NCBI RefSeq assembly: GCF_014646895.1
Contig: NZ_BMOD01000015.1
Location: 1-64,000 of the forward strand
Reading direction: 5' to 3'
Length of the DNA: 64,000 bases
Origin: Deinococcus roseus
GTDB taxonomy: Bacteria > Deinococcota > Deinococci > Deinococcales > Deinococcaceae
Of the stretch, positions 36,301-43,432 are shown one piece after another (the stretch's first letter is position 1; the number at the start of each line of letters is the position of its first letter). The notes under the pieces were generated by a model. The model worked only from the letters and a program-made list of their open reading frames with translations, had not been told where the DNA came from and searched no databases. The position numbers and the translations under genes are program-made.

Positions 36301-37679
36301 CCAAAGATGATGCTGCTGGGGTACTCGGTCAGGGAGCCATCATCAACGGTGATGGTCCGTGCCGCAGCTTCGGTTTCGTAGGTGGCAAAACTTGCAGCAT
36401 TGGGGGTGTTTTCCTGCGTGAAAGCAGGCAGGGTGTTCAGGTCGGTGACGGTCACCAGGCCGCCGCGCCCCAGCAGGCTGTTGTCAGAGACGGTGCCCAC
36501 GGTGCTGACCCGCATGCCTTCGTATTGCTCCCAGTTGGTGGGTGTGGCAGACAGGGTCACTGCGGTTGCAGCAGGCAGGGTCTGGCTGGTGGCCATCACA
36601 ATCAAGTCTGTGGCATTGATCAGGCGGGTTTCGTTGCCCACCTCTGAAACCTCTGCGGTCAGGCGGACACGGTCTCCGGCACTGACGGTGGCACAACTGG
36701 TGCTGCAGGCCACGAAAACGCCTTCACTGGTGGTGGGGTCGCTGTCCTGGTCGGCGGTTTGCTCCTGCACATAAAATCCGCCCAGTTCCTCGGTTTGCTG
36801 CAGGTCAGCGGTGACAATGCCATCGATGGTGACGGTGTTCCCCAGTTCAGGGCTGACAGCGTCTCCAGCAGGCGTGGCCCCCTGAATGTCATGGATCTTG
36901 GTGAGGCCCACCGTGGAAGGGTCCTCGGCGTAAACCACCATCAGGCTGAAAGAATAAGGGTTGTTTTTGCGGGGGGTCTGGATGGGGTGTTTCACCGCAA
37001 AGGTGAACACCGCTGTGCCTCCAATGGGAATGATCCCGCTCTTCTGCCAGCCCTCGGACATGACGCCACCATTGACCAGACCACTGGGAACAGCAGGGGT
37101 GACCCCACTGACGTCCAGACCTGTCAGGTAAGGAGTGGATGAGGCGTCCACAATTGCACTTTCTGTGGTCACATCAAACACCCGGCCACGGATGGTCTGC
37201 ATGAGGGGGGCCATGCTGGGGGCCTGGGTGCCGTCAAACAGGTAGATGCGGTCAAACACCGTATCCCCGATGGTGGGAGGGGTGGGGTTGTTGCCAGGAT
37301 CAGAATCGGCATCGTCAGTGTCAAAAGGCAGGAAGGTCAGGTTCTCAATGGCCTGACCGGTGTTGTTGGTGATCTTGTACCGGACTTTCAGGTAGCGTTC
37401 GCCAGCTGTTTCCACGGTGAACACTTCGCTGGAAAGGTGCTGAAAAGACAGGTTGTCCGAGATTTCACCAATGGAGGTGGGCTGTATGCCTTTGCTGGTC
37501 TTTTTGAAACCCGTCACCGAGGACTTCAGGGTTTTGTCGCTGACTTCCTGAAAGTGAATCTCGTAAACGTTGGTTTTTTTGGCGGGTTCGATGGGAGGCT
37601 GGGGGACACGGCTCTGTTGCCAGCAGGACACCAGCATCACAGAGAGCAAAACAGAAAGGCCCAGATTTTTCTTTCTCAT
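30378..37679 (-). CDS. Giant secreted mosaic protein: ExeM-like nuclease, cadherin repeats, beta-helix
   Basis: 2433 residues. Lipoprotein-like signal with C19 (SVMLVSCW); a beta-rich region; an OB-like domain near 280-390 (IDGIVTADLQQTEELGGFYVQ); an ExeM/NucH-type endonuclease-exonuclease-phosphatase domain at about 525-835; six cadherin-like repeats of ~100 residues (about 845-1455); an Ig-like domain (NGSVTLNSDGSFVYTPPAGF); and a right-handed beta-helix to the C-terminus with many NNTLTGG-type turns. GDFNAF and TLDYAF of the nuclease are present, but the usual LQE/LME glutamate is Gly (LQGVEND), the first Asn is Asp (FDVHDF) and SDHDP is SAHDP, so activity is doubtful. GAGG lies five bases before ATG 37679. 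Confidence 0.88.
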   Translation of the reverse strand: MRKKNLGLSVLLSVMLVSCWQQSRVPQPPIEPAKKTNVYEIHFQEVSDKTLKSSVTGFKKTSKGIQPTSIGEISDNLSFQHLSSEVFTVETAGERYLKVRYKITNNTGQAIENLTFLPFDTDDADSDPGNNPTPPTIGDTVFDRIYLFDGTQAPSMAPLMQTIRGRVFDVTTESAIVDASSTPYLTGLDVSGVTPAVPSGLVNGGVMSEGWQKSGIIPIGGTAVFTFAVKHPIQTPRKNNPYSFSLMVVYAEDPSTVGLTKIHDIQGATPAGDAVSPELGNTVTIDGIVTADLQQTEELGGFYVQEQTADQDSDPTTSEGVFVACSTSCATVSAGDRVRLTAEVSEVGNETRLINATDLIVMATSQTLPAATAVTLSATPTNWEQYEGMRVSTVGTVSDNSLLGRGGLVTVTDLNTLPAFTQENTPNAASFATYETEAAARTITVDDGSLTEYPSSIIFGRGNNPLSAGNTLRNGDGATITGVVGYSTSGWTGTDAYRIHASAATATFTGGGRGPAPTDSDLGNPQLKVATFDVHDFFNGDGAGNSFTTEGASNAAELTRQQDKLVEALKDLDADVIALQGVENDYADTTPAIKTLTNALNTALGSTAYAYINPGSNLGSQTSAVGMLYRPSVLTPYGSFSVLDNTDNAAYNDVRNHPALAQTFRTSGLGTFTAVAVDLEDRLTTCGGGDDDTTTGQGNCNGTRNTAAGILMDWVAADPTASGDTDVVLLGDFNAFMQEDPVNAVLNGADGTNGTGDDYMQLFDSSDYTAVLNGRRGTLDYAFVSASLQAQVQGSRIWHINAAEPSVLDYNTENKTVAQQSALYDIDVYRSSAHDPVVLGLTLDATNLAPTDLDLSGSSIAENSTAGSTVGSFTTTDPNAGDTHTYSLVSGAGSTDNAAFTLSAAGVLTINAVPDFETKSSYSIRVRTTDNGTPGLTYEEVFTLTVTDVNEAPSNIALSSSTIDENLAAGSAVGTFSTTDVDAGDTFIYTLVSGTGSTDNSSFTIVGNELRNAAAFDFETKSSYGIRVRATDAGGLFFEKQFTITVNDLVENGAPTDIGLSATSINENVSAGSTVGTLSTTDPNAGDTFTYTLVGGAGSTDNASFTITGNTLTINASPDFETKSSYSVRIRSEDQGGLGFEKVFTISINNVNETPTDIGLSATSINENVSAGSTVGTFSSTDVDAGDSFTYTLVSGTGSTDNTSFTITGNALTINASPDFEAKSSYSIRVRSTDAGGLFFEKQFTISINNVNETPTDIGLSASSINENVSAGSTVGTLSSTDVDAGDSFTYTLVSGTGSTDNTSFTITGNALTINASPDFEAKSSYSIRVRSTDAGGLFFEKQFTISINNVNETPTDIGLSASSINENVSAGSTVGTLSSTDVDAGDSFTYTLVSGTGSTDNTSFNILGNALRISNSPNFEAKSSYSIRVRSTDAGGLFFEKQFTITIVDVNEGPTAIDDSGFKTVGNTVLDAAGTFSGIAEVQMTGNIDANDTDPDTNPAFNTLSVVAGTSLTTNNGSVTLNSDGSFVYTPPAGFNGTDTFNYTITDGSLTDVGQVSVAISGKVWYVQNNHPGANKGLSSAPYTTLVQAQTASGTGDTIYVLNGDGGTTGQNAGITLKSNQRLIGEGSGLVIGDIASVSGITSEFVGHSAGTKPSISNTSGDGVYGLNVGTATIKGLNVTGGGAGDAINIDNTSGTNNVSLNNLTLTGGTGHGLFLNRTAGTLNVTAFDDITVSGNTGGSGINANTVNFSSITGATVAVGASGNGTGASGVLLDGSTGSLSFDSLNVYNDAGTGLKANNSGLTLVASTGNIESTGGPAVDISNAPSSLAFTTVKSTNSSTTGVSLSGASTSTSMTFTAGSGSAITGADGHAFYVNSGTGNITYNGTISKNDGNSGTNAVRVTSRNSGSASTISFTNAITDSTTDTAGGIYLDDNDVATINFSGQITANTASQPAFTAINGGTVSATDTSSTLTTSSGIAVNVQNTSIGSSNLKFRSVSSNGASNGIVLNTTGSSGGLQVVGNGSSGTGGTIQNSTAAGISLTSTSKTSLSYLNVQSSADHGILGSSVTDLTLASDSITSNGNASGEHGVYITNLFGSNSITSTSVTNSAASNVYIQNNSGTLSALNVTGSTFSNTSSNTNSDNNFLLDAYNAAVINANITGNTFSSTKNSHFNLTINNTVSGTVYFKNNTLTGGYTGSVGQNINVGAASTYTGSFNYEISGNNQTNAAAVALAVDVAGGTVQGKITGNTLGTGDANPCVNITNRDGINVRIQENAVHTINISNNILNKCTNRGLYVSARASAAGLNPVANVTIQGNQFSNFTDANSSDSIFIESGTSSGTTPTICLNLGDASNASLKNTVVSGTFNVTNRASRAVRLAKVTTSTFNLAGLSGGTDATAATSYVNARTIFSSGNATAASGTYGSVGSCSTPSF
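33322..34221 (-). repeat. Three near-identical 300-bp repeats inside the mosaic gene
   Basis: Cadherin-like units 4, 5 and 6 of the mosaic protein are nearly identical in DNA with a period of exactly 300 bases (for example the same TTTTTCAAAGAACAGGCC string at 33354, 33654 and 33954). Units 1-3 (34222-35148) are more diverged. Points to recent unequal exchange. Confidence 0.9.
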
Positions 37680-38261
37680 GTGCACCTCAGGCGGGTGGGA
37701 AGGAAAGGGCAAGCGTCATGTTCTGCCACTTTCCCTGATGTTCAAGGGCAGGACGCACGTATTGCGTCTTGTGCTGGACAGCTTTCTCATTGAGAAGAGG
37801 CTGGGAGATGGGTTTGGTGCTGGGTTGCTGCATGTTGACTTCTCCGTATTGGGCGATTGGGTTCAAACTTCAAAACGCATCAGCTTGAAAATCCAAGTTG
37901 ATGCTGGGGTTGAGGATTCAAAAACAAACCAAAATTGTTCCAGAGAACCTCCATCTGCTTGCTAGAAGGCAGAAACAACAGTCAGAAGAACCCAGACCAG
38001 CCTTGTTGCGTCTGGCCCGATTCAAGAAACCGTCATTTTCCTCAGATTCTACCCAAAGCGGGGATTTTCATGTTCTCAAGAGATCACAAATTCAGGCGAA
38101 TTGCCCTTTGCGCAAAGGGTTTTTCGCCCTTACCCTTCCAAAAATAGAGATGAAAACCCTGTGTCAGACATGAGCCTTATTCTTTTTAGGGGAAATCCCT
38201 TATAGGAGATCAGGATAACCCCTAGTTGTAACTTTCTGGGTTCTGGACAGCAAGGACAGCA
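37680..38261. other. Gene-free stretch with an orphan terminator
   Basis: About 580 bases without a convincing coding region. It holds the upstream region of the mosaic gene, a strong plus-strand terminator at 38104-38124 with no gene before it, and an inverted TAGGGG/CCCCTA pair at 38187-38224. Short open frames here have no ribosome site or family pattern. Confidence 0.5.
38104..38124 (+). terminator. Orphan plus-strand terminator
   Basis: Perfect palindrome CCCTTTGCGCAAAGGG followed by TTTTT. No annotated plus-strand gene lies upstream within 10 kb, so it may end a small RNA or block antisense transcription. Confidence 0.7.
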
Positions 38262-38287
38262 AAAAAGGATGCCCCATAGGACATCCC
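38262..38287 (-). terminator. Terminator of the P-II gene
   Basis: Minus-strand stem GGATG/CATCC with TTTTTT, 38 bases past the stop. Confidence 0.65.
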
Positions 38288-38324
38288 AGAACACCTTCAA
38301 CCCCTGCTGAAGGGACAGAAGGGT

Positions 38325-38711
38325 TTATTTTTTCTTAAGGGCAGCGGCAGTGGTTTCAGGTTGATTCACAGGCGTGAGGGCATCCACATCCTGCTCTCCG
38401 GTGCGGATGCGGATCACCCGGTCGAGGGGTTGCACAAAAATCTTGCCATCGCCCACTTCTCCGGTGCGGGCACTCTGCAGGATGGCGTTCACTGTCACAT
38501 CCACAAAGGGTTCACTGACAGCGATTTGCAGGTGCACTTTTTCATGGAATTCCATGCGCACCTGGGTGCCCCGGTAGTGCTCGATGATTTCCCGCTCTCC
38601 CCCGTGACCGCTGACCTTGCTGAGGCTGATTCCGGTCACACCCACCCGAAACAGGGCTTCTTTCACCGCTCCGAGACGGTCTGGACGGATGACGGCTGTA
38701 ATCAGTTTCAT
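38325..38711 (-). CDS. P-II family nitrogen regulator
   Basis: 128 residues. The core matches GlnB/GlnK: MKLITAVIRPDRLGAVKEAL, IIEHYRG in the T-loop, GEVGDGKIFVQPLDRVIRIRTGE. P-II trimers bind ATP/ADP and 2-oxoglutarate and control nitrogen proteins. The T-loop keeps Tyr46 but has Val at position 51, the usual uridylylation tyrosine, so regulation is probably by ligand binding only. The C-terminal 15 residues (TPVNQPETTAAALKKK) are an extra tail. GGAGG precedes the ATG. No amtB or glnA is adjacent. Confidence 0.92.
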   Translation of the reverse strand: MKLITAVIRPDRLGAVKEALFRVGVTGISLSKVSGHGGEREIIEHYRGTQVRMEFHEKVHLQIAVSEPFVDVTVNAILQSARTGEVGDGKIFVQPLDRVIRIRTGEQDVDALTPVNQPETTAAALKKK

Positions 38712-38790
38712 GGCTTTTCCTCCTGCGTGCTCTCAGCATAGCGAATAAACCTGCCGTTGGGAATCGGAAGGCAAGATCAAACAACACCAC

Positions 38791-38818
38791 AAAAAGAGCC
38801 TCTGCAAGTTGCAGAGGC
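38791..38818 (-). terminator. Terminator of hemQ
   Basis: Stem GCCTCTGCAA/TTGCAGAGGC followed by TCTTTTTG on the minus strand. Confidence 0.85.
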
Positions 38819-38856
38819 CAGGAAGAGGCTGAAAAGTGCCGGGATTTGCTGAAGGG

Positions 38857-39639
38857 TCATCCCAGATCTTGCAGCAAACCTTCCACATCTTTCTTGATGC
38901 AGGTGAACATGGGGGTGTCCGTCAGGGTGAACATGCTGGCCTCGGTGTGGCGCAGGCGGGCCACCAGATCCACAAACTCCTGGGGGTAATCGCTGTCGAA
39001 GGCCACCACAAACTCCTGGTCGTCGATGCCGTAAGAGTAACTGGTGTTCAGGCGGATGCCTTTGAACGGATTGGAGGCGTAGATGTGCTCGTCCATCATG
39101 CCCTGACGTGCATGGGGGCTCAGGTCATACCAGGCACGGGTTTTCACAAAGGGATACACAAAAAGGTAGGTGCCCTGACCGGGCAGCAACTCCAGACCGT
39201 GCCCGCTGCCTTCCACACGGTTCACGTACTGGCTGCGCTTCTGCATGGAGATGAAGTTGTACGGCTGGGTCAGGTACCCCATCAGGCGGGTCTGGTTGAG
39301 CAGGGCCTGGGCATCATTGAAATCCCGCACATCAAAAGCAATGCGCCACAGCATGAAATCCACTTCCGAACGGGTGCCCACCAGGCTGTAGGTGCGCAGA
39401 ATGCGGCCTGCTTCGGGTGGGGCTTCCAGCCACTTCTCCACGGCTTCCTGAAACTCGGCACGGATTTCTGCCCGCAGTTCAGCATGCAAGCGGCGAAACT
39501 CGGGGGACAGCTTGTAGAAAGCATAATTCAGGAATTGACGCTTCTGACGGTCCGGCTCTTTCTGGGTCACCTGACCGCTGGGGTCCAGGTCCACCATCAT
39601 TCTGGGGCGGCCTCCCGCCTGGGGTTTGTGTTCTGACAT
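38857..39639 (-). CDS. hemQ: Coproheme decarboxylase HemQ, chlorite-dismutase-like
   Basis: Converts coproheme to heme b in the coproporphyrin-dependent pathway of Gram-positive-type bacteria, including Deinococcus-Thermus. 260 residues: FLNYAFYKLSPEFRRL, TYSLVGTRSEVDFMLW, YLFVYPFVKTRAWYDLSPHARQGMMDEHIYASN (tyrosine and histidine region), then YGIDDQEFVVAFDSDYPQEFVDLVARLRHTEAS. AAAGGA precedes the ATG. The first 30 residues (GGRPRMMVDLDPSG) are an extension before the domain. The intergenic stretch 39640-39850 holds nothing recognisable. Confidence 0.92.
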   Translation of the reverse strand: MSEHKPQAGGRPRMMVDLDPSGQVTQKEPDRQKRQFLNYAFYKLSPEFRRLHAELRAEIRAEFQEAVEKWLEAPPEAGRILRTYSLVGTRSEVDFMLWRIAFDVRDFNDAQALLNQTRLMGYLTQPYNFISMQKRSQYVNRVEGSGHGLELLPGQGTYLFVYPFVKTRAWYDLSPHARQGMMDEHIYASNPFKGIRLNTSYSYGIDDQEFVVAFDSDYPQEFVDLVARLRHTEASMFTLTDTPMFTCIKKDVEGLLQDLG

Positions 39640-39850
39640 GGTTTCCTTTCAGGGCAGATGGGTGCATTTGCCCGGTCATTTACAGTTGTACTGGATTGCC
39701 CCGGGGAAAAGGGTGGATTGATCTGCAAAGTGCAGAACGCCATTCTCGAATCAACACCAAAATCCCCCAGAAACCACAGTTCCAGGGGACATGATAGGAC
39801 AAAGTGTTGGGGCAAGTCACGGACGAATGTACCCGCAGGTCAAGCGGATT

Positions 39851-40489
39851 TCAGCGGGGCAGCCACTGTCCAGCATGGTGCGCCTTGCTTCGCACAAAAG
39901 GGAAAGCCTGCAGCATGAACATCTGGGCTCCCCGCAGGTTTTCGGGAGCACGGTATTCCTGATCGCTGCGCAAAACAAACCGGGCAGGGGTTGCGGTGCC
40001 GCCCTCCTGGGAACACAGCATCACAAAGGTGCCGGTGGCTGCAGAGAGCACACTGTCTTTCAGGGGATCTCCAAAAGGCCGCCAGGTCAGGCCTTCCATG
40101 GAGACATAAAACTGCAGGTAACCATAAGCAAACCGCACCCCCAGATGCACTGCAGCAGTGCCCGGAACTTGCAGCATGGTGGGGATGTCCAGCATGCGTC
40201 CATGGTCACAGCAGGACAATTTCAGGCAACGGCCCAGCCCACCCACCTGGGTCATGTGCAGGAAAGCCCAGTTGTTGCTGTTGTAATAAATGCTCAGTCC
40301 TGCACGCTGCTCATGGCTGCTGGGGTTGAATTCCATGCGGGCAATGAGTTCTGCATAGGAGGAGTGCACCTTGCGGGCCATCTGGCAGGATGCTGGATCC
40401 GGGTGGTTTCCCTGCAGCGGATGGGCAGGAATTTGAACAGGGGTTGAAAGAGGGGTTGAAACAGGGGTTGGAATGCGGCTCACAGGCAT
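39851..40489 (-). pseudogene. GH43 xylosidase remnant lacking the catalytic middle
   Basis: A 212-codon frame. After a Pro/Thr-rich start (SRIPTPVSTPLSTPV) it has HPLQGNHPDPASC, which resembles the N-terminus of GH43 beta-xylosidases (NP.L.G.HPDPS), and then at once the GH43 C-terminal beta-sandwich: YAELIARMEFNPSSHEQRAGLSIYYN, RFAYGYLQFYVSMEGLTWRPFGDPL and TGTFVMLCSQEGG. About 300 residues of catalytic five-bladed propeller are missing between. GTG 40483 has GGAG six bases upstream and is an alternative start. A LacI-type regulator follows upstream. Either a fossil or a sugar-binding leftover. Confidence 0.6.
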
Positions 40490-40595
40490 CTCCTTTGAAG
40501 ACAGCAACAGGGGCACCACCATCTGGCAGGCCAGACGGCAGAGGGGCAGAACTTTTGATTCAGGACATTCAGGCTTTGCTCAACATCACGCTGTT

Positions 40596-41636
40596 TCAGA
40601 AATCAAAGCGCTTCTGGGGCTGGTATCGGGGTTTGAACAGCATGGTGGTGGATTCCCGCACCACCAGGGAAGGGGGAAAATCAGGAAAGCTGGGAAAAGG
40701 TTGCTGGTTGAGCACTTTCAACAGGCCTTTGCCTGCTGCAAAACCCATCTCGTAAATGGGATGTTTGATGGTGGTGAGCGGCGGGGTGATGTAATCCGAG
40801 CCAGCGATGTCATCAAAGCCCACCAGAGAGATGTCCTGCGGCACCCGGATGCCTTTGCGAAACAAAGCCAGACGCACCCCGTAAGCCATCTGGTCGTTGG
40901 CACAGAAAATGGCCGAAAATTGCACACTGCGGCTCAGCAGAATTTCCACGGCCAGAATGCCTGAAAGCTCCCGAAAATCCCCCTGAATCACCAGATGGGC
41001 ATCGTAGGGCACCCCCGCATCTGTCAGGGCCTGACGGTATCCAGCCAGACGTTCAATGGAATCCTGGTTGCCTGCCATGCCCGCCACATGCGCAATCTGG
41101 CGGTGTCCCAGGTCCAGCAAATGCTTGGTGGCCATGTAGGCCCCCAGGGTGTTGTTCATGGGGATGCAGTGCTTCTCCAGACCCTTGACCAGGCGATCCA
41201 GAATCACCAGGGGAATCTGCCGGGTCAGGGTGCGCAGGTGGTCTTCGGACAGGTAACCTCCGATCACAATCAGACCTGCAACCTGGCGGTCCAGCAGAAT
41301 TTCCAGGGCTTCCTGTTCGGTGGCAGGGTTCCAGTGCCCGCTGATGAAGACCGGATAATGCCCGGTGTCCTGCAGGGCCTGTTCGATGCCCGAAATGGCG
41401 TGGGTGTAATAGGTGCTGGTCAGGTCCTGCAGCATCACTCCGATGCTTTTCAGTTTGCTGCTGGTGCGGTGACTGGCCACCAGCTGGGTGCGGTAGCCCA
41501 GTTTCAGCATGGCATTTTCCACTTTGAATTGTTTTTCAGGGGCCACCCTGGCGGTGCCATTGAGCACCCGTGACACCGTGCTGATCGACACGCCTGCTTC
41601 CCGGGCCACTGCATTGATGGTGACGTTGTTTTTCAT
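40596..41636 (-). CDS. LacI family transcriptional regulator
   Basis: 346 residues: N-terminal helix-turn-helix with hinge (TINAVAREAGVSISTVSRVLNGTARVAPEKQ) and a periplasmic-binding-like effector domain (SIGVMLQDLTSTYYTHAISGIEQAL, FCANDQMAYGVRLALFRKGIRVPQDISLVGFDDI). CAGGAG precedes ATG 41636. Next to the GH43 remnant on the same strand, so it probably once controlled a xylan or arabinoside gene set; current targets are unknown. The region 41640-41880 upstream has no gene. Confidence 0.93.
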   Translation of the reverse strand: MKNNVTINAVAREAGVSISTVSRVLNGTARVAPEKQFKVENAMLKLGYRTQLVASHRTSSKLKSIGVMLQDLTSTYYTHAISGIEQALQDTGHYPVFISGHWNPATEQEALEILLDRQVAGLIVIGGYLSEDHLRTLTRQIPLVILDRLVKGLEKHCIPMNNTLGAYMATKHLLDLGHRQIAHVAGMAGNQDSIERLAGYRQALTDAGVPYDAHLVIQGDFRELSGILAVEILLSRSVQFSAIFCANDQMAYGVRLALFRKGIRVPQDISLVGFDDIAGSDYITPPLTTIKHPIYEMGFAAGKGLLKVLNQQPFPSFPDFPPSLVVRESTTMLFKPRYQPQKRFDF

Positions 41637-41887
41637 GGAAACTCCTGACCCGCTGGATGTGTGAGACTTTTTCAGTATTGTCCCTGCTGAAAAACAGGTC
41701 AAGCTTGCAGCTTTGACCGAATGCTTATGAAAAAATCGGTCAGGGAATTTGCCGTATTGCCCGAAGGCAGCAAAACAGAAGCTCCTTCAAGAAAAAATTT
41801 TCAGTACCCGGTTCAAAATTTTTCGAGGATTTCTGGGTTGTCCTGAAAGAAAAGTTCATGCAGGGTCAGGCTGCGGTAAAGTGACCC

Positions 41888-42286
41888 ATGCTCAAACATG
41901 TCTCTTTTGTCACCCACAATGCCGATGCATTGATTGCTTTTTACCAGTTGCTGGGAGCCCAGGTCAGCAAAGACGAAACCCACCCTGAAGAACACCTGCG
42001 TCGGGTGGTGCTGCAATGTGAAGGGGGCACCCTGCAATTCTTTGAACCCAACGAGAAACCTGAAAGATCCAGCAAACAGACTTCCTGGATGGAGCATCTG
42101 GCTTTCGTGGTGGAAGAATTTGACCTCCTGCATCAGGCTTTTCAGCAGCAGGAGGTCCGGTTCACCCGTGAATTGATGCATTCACACTCTGGAAAACGGA
42201 TGTTTTTTGTGCTGGACCCTGACGGGCGTCAGCTGGAGATACTGGAATCGTCCGGACGCAAAATGCGGGCTTCTGTAGAACGGTAG
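41888..42286 (+). CDS. VOC family protein (glyoxalase-like)
   Basis: 132 residues: MLKHVSFVTHNADALIAFYQLLGAQV opening with the first metal-ligand-type histidine, MEHLAFVVEEFDLLHQAFQ as the second module start, and FFVLDPDGRQLEILE at the end with the glutamate. Two beta-alpha-beta modules form one metal site. Substrate unknown. TAAAGT lies five bases before the ATG. Its last 58 bases overlap the convergent permease gene. Confidence 0.9.
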   Translation: MLKHVSFVTHNADALIAFYQLLGAQVSKDETHPEEHLRRVVLQCEGGTLQFFEPNEKPERSSKQTSWMEHLAFVVEEFDLLHQAFQQQEVRFTRELMHSHSGKRMFFVLDPDGRQLEILESSGRKMRASVER

Positions 42287-43362
42287 AAACGGCTGGTGTA
42301 GTAGTAGTTCTGCAACAGCAATTTGCCCAGCGCCACCAGCGGCACCGCCAGCAAAGCCCCCCAGATGCCCATCAGGGTCACGCCCACCAGAATGGAAAGC
42401 AGCACGGTGGCTGGGTGCAGGTTGGTGGTGCGGCCCAGAATCATGGGAGAGAACACATGTCCTTCCAGCTGGTTGGCCAGAATGAACACTGCCACCGCCA
42501 GCAGGGCTTTCACCCAGCCCACCGAAAGGGCCAGCAAAATGGTCGGTGTGATGGCAATGATCACCCCCAGGTAAGGGATGATGTTGAAAAGACCTGCCAC
42601 GAAACCCAACGCCAGTGCAGATGGCACCCCCACAATGGCCAGACCAATGCCCACAATGCTGCCCACAATGGTGGCAATGAGGATCTGACCGCGCAGGTAT
42701 CCGCCAATGGCGGTGTTGACCTGTGCACTGAGCTCCAGCACCTTGGGCTGCCAGCGTTCTGGGAACATCTTCAAGAGGGTCTGGTTGATGCGGTGATAAT
42801 CCGACATCAGGTAAATCGAGAGGATCAGGATGAACACCCCTTGCAGCACCGAATTGGCAAAACTGCCAATGAAAGTCCCGGACTGCTGCAGCAGGTTCTT
42901 GAAGAAATTCAGGGCATTCTGGGAGAAAGACGCCACATTCTTCTGCCAGATCTCCCCGAGTTGCTGGGAATACTGGCTGATCCAGGGCACCTTCTCGATG
43001 TCGTTGTTGAACCGCTTGAGCAGCCCTCTGAAGAAGGTCCCTCCCGAATCAATCAATTGCGGCAATTCCTGCATGAACGAACTGAGCTGGTTCACCACCG
43101 CAATGAGGATCAGAATGCCCAGGGCCACAAAAGCCACCAGCAAAAGCAGCACCAGCAAAATGCCCACCCCTCGCCTGACCCTTCGGCGCTGCAACCAGTC
43201 CAGCATGGGGTTGAAGAGGTAAGCAATCAGGTATGCAAACAGGAACACCAGGATCACACTGGTGATGCTCTGCAAGAATTGAAATGACAGGTAGATGGCC
43301 AGCGTGAACGCCCCCACCCGAACCCAGGGGTTGCGCCACACTTCCTGAAAAGCATTGGTCAT
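42229..43362 (-). CDS. AI-2E/PerM family transporter
   Basis: 377 residues with about eight hydrophobic segments and the family features LIAYLFNPMLDWLQRR near residue 45, a long extracytoplasmic/coiled loop (residues ~95-160) and GFVAGLFNIIPYLGVIIAITPTILLAL, then NQLEGHVFSPMILGRTTNLHPATVLLSILVG. These proteins export small signals or ions; substrate unassigned. The start has TAAGCT five bases before ATG 43362. Complete. Confidence 0.92.
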   Translation of the reverse strand: MTNAFQEVWRNPWVRVGAFTLAIYLSFQFLQSITSVILVFLFAYLIAYLFNPMLDWLQRRRVRRGVGILLVLLLLVAFVALGILILIAVVNQLSSFMQELPQLIDSGGTFFRGLLKRFNNDIEKVPWISQYSQQLGEIWQKNVASFSQNALNFFKNLLQQSGTFIGSFANSVLQGVFILILSIYLMSDYHRINQTLLKMFPERWQPKVLELSAQVNTAIGGYLRGQILIATIVGSIVGIGLAIVGVPSALALGFVAGLFNIIPYLGVIIAITPTILLALSVGWVKALLAVAVFILANQLEGHVFSPMILGRTTNLHPATVLLSILVGVTLMGIWGALLAVPLVALGKLLLQNYYYTSRFYRSTEARILRPDDSSISS

Positions 43363-43432
43363 GCTTCAGCTTAACATTCCAGACCGCCAGGATCTGGAAT
43401 TGTGCCAGAATTCTCTATTCCGGGTTGCCGCT

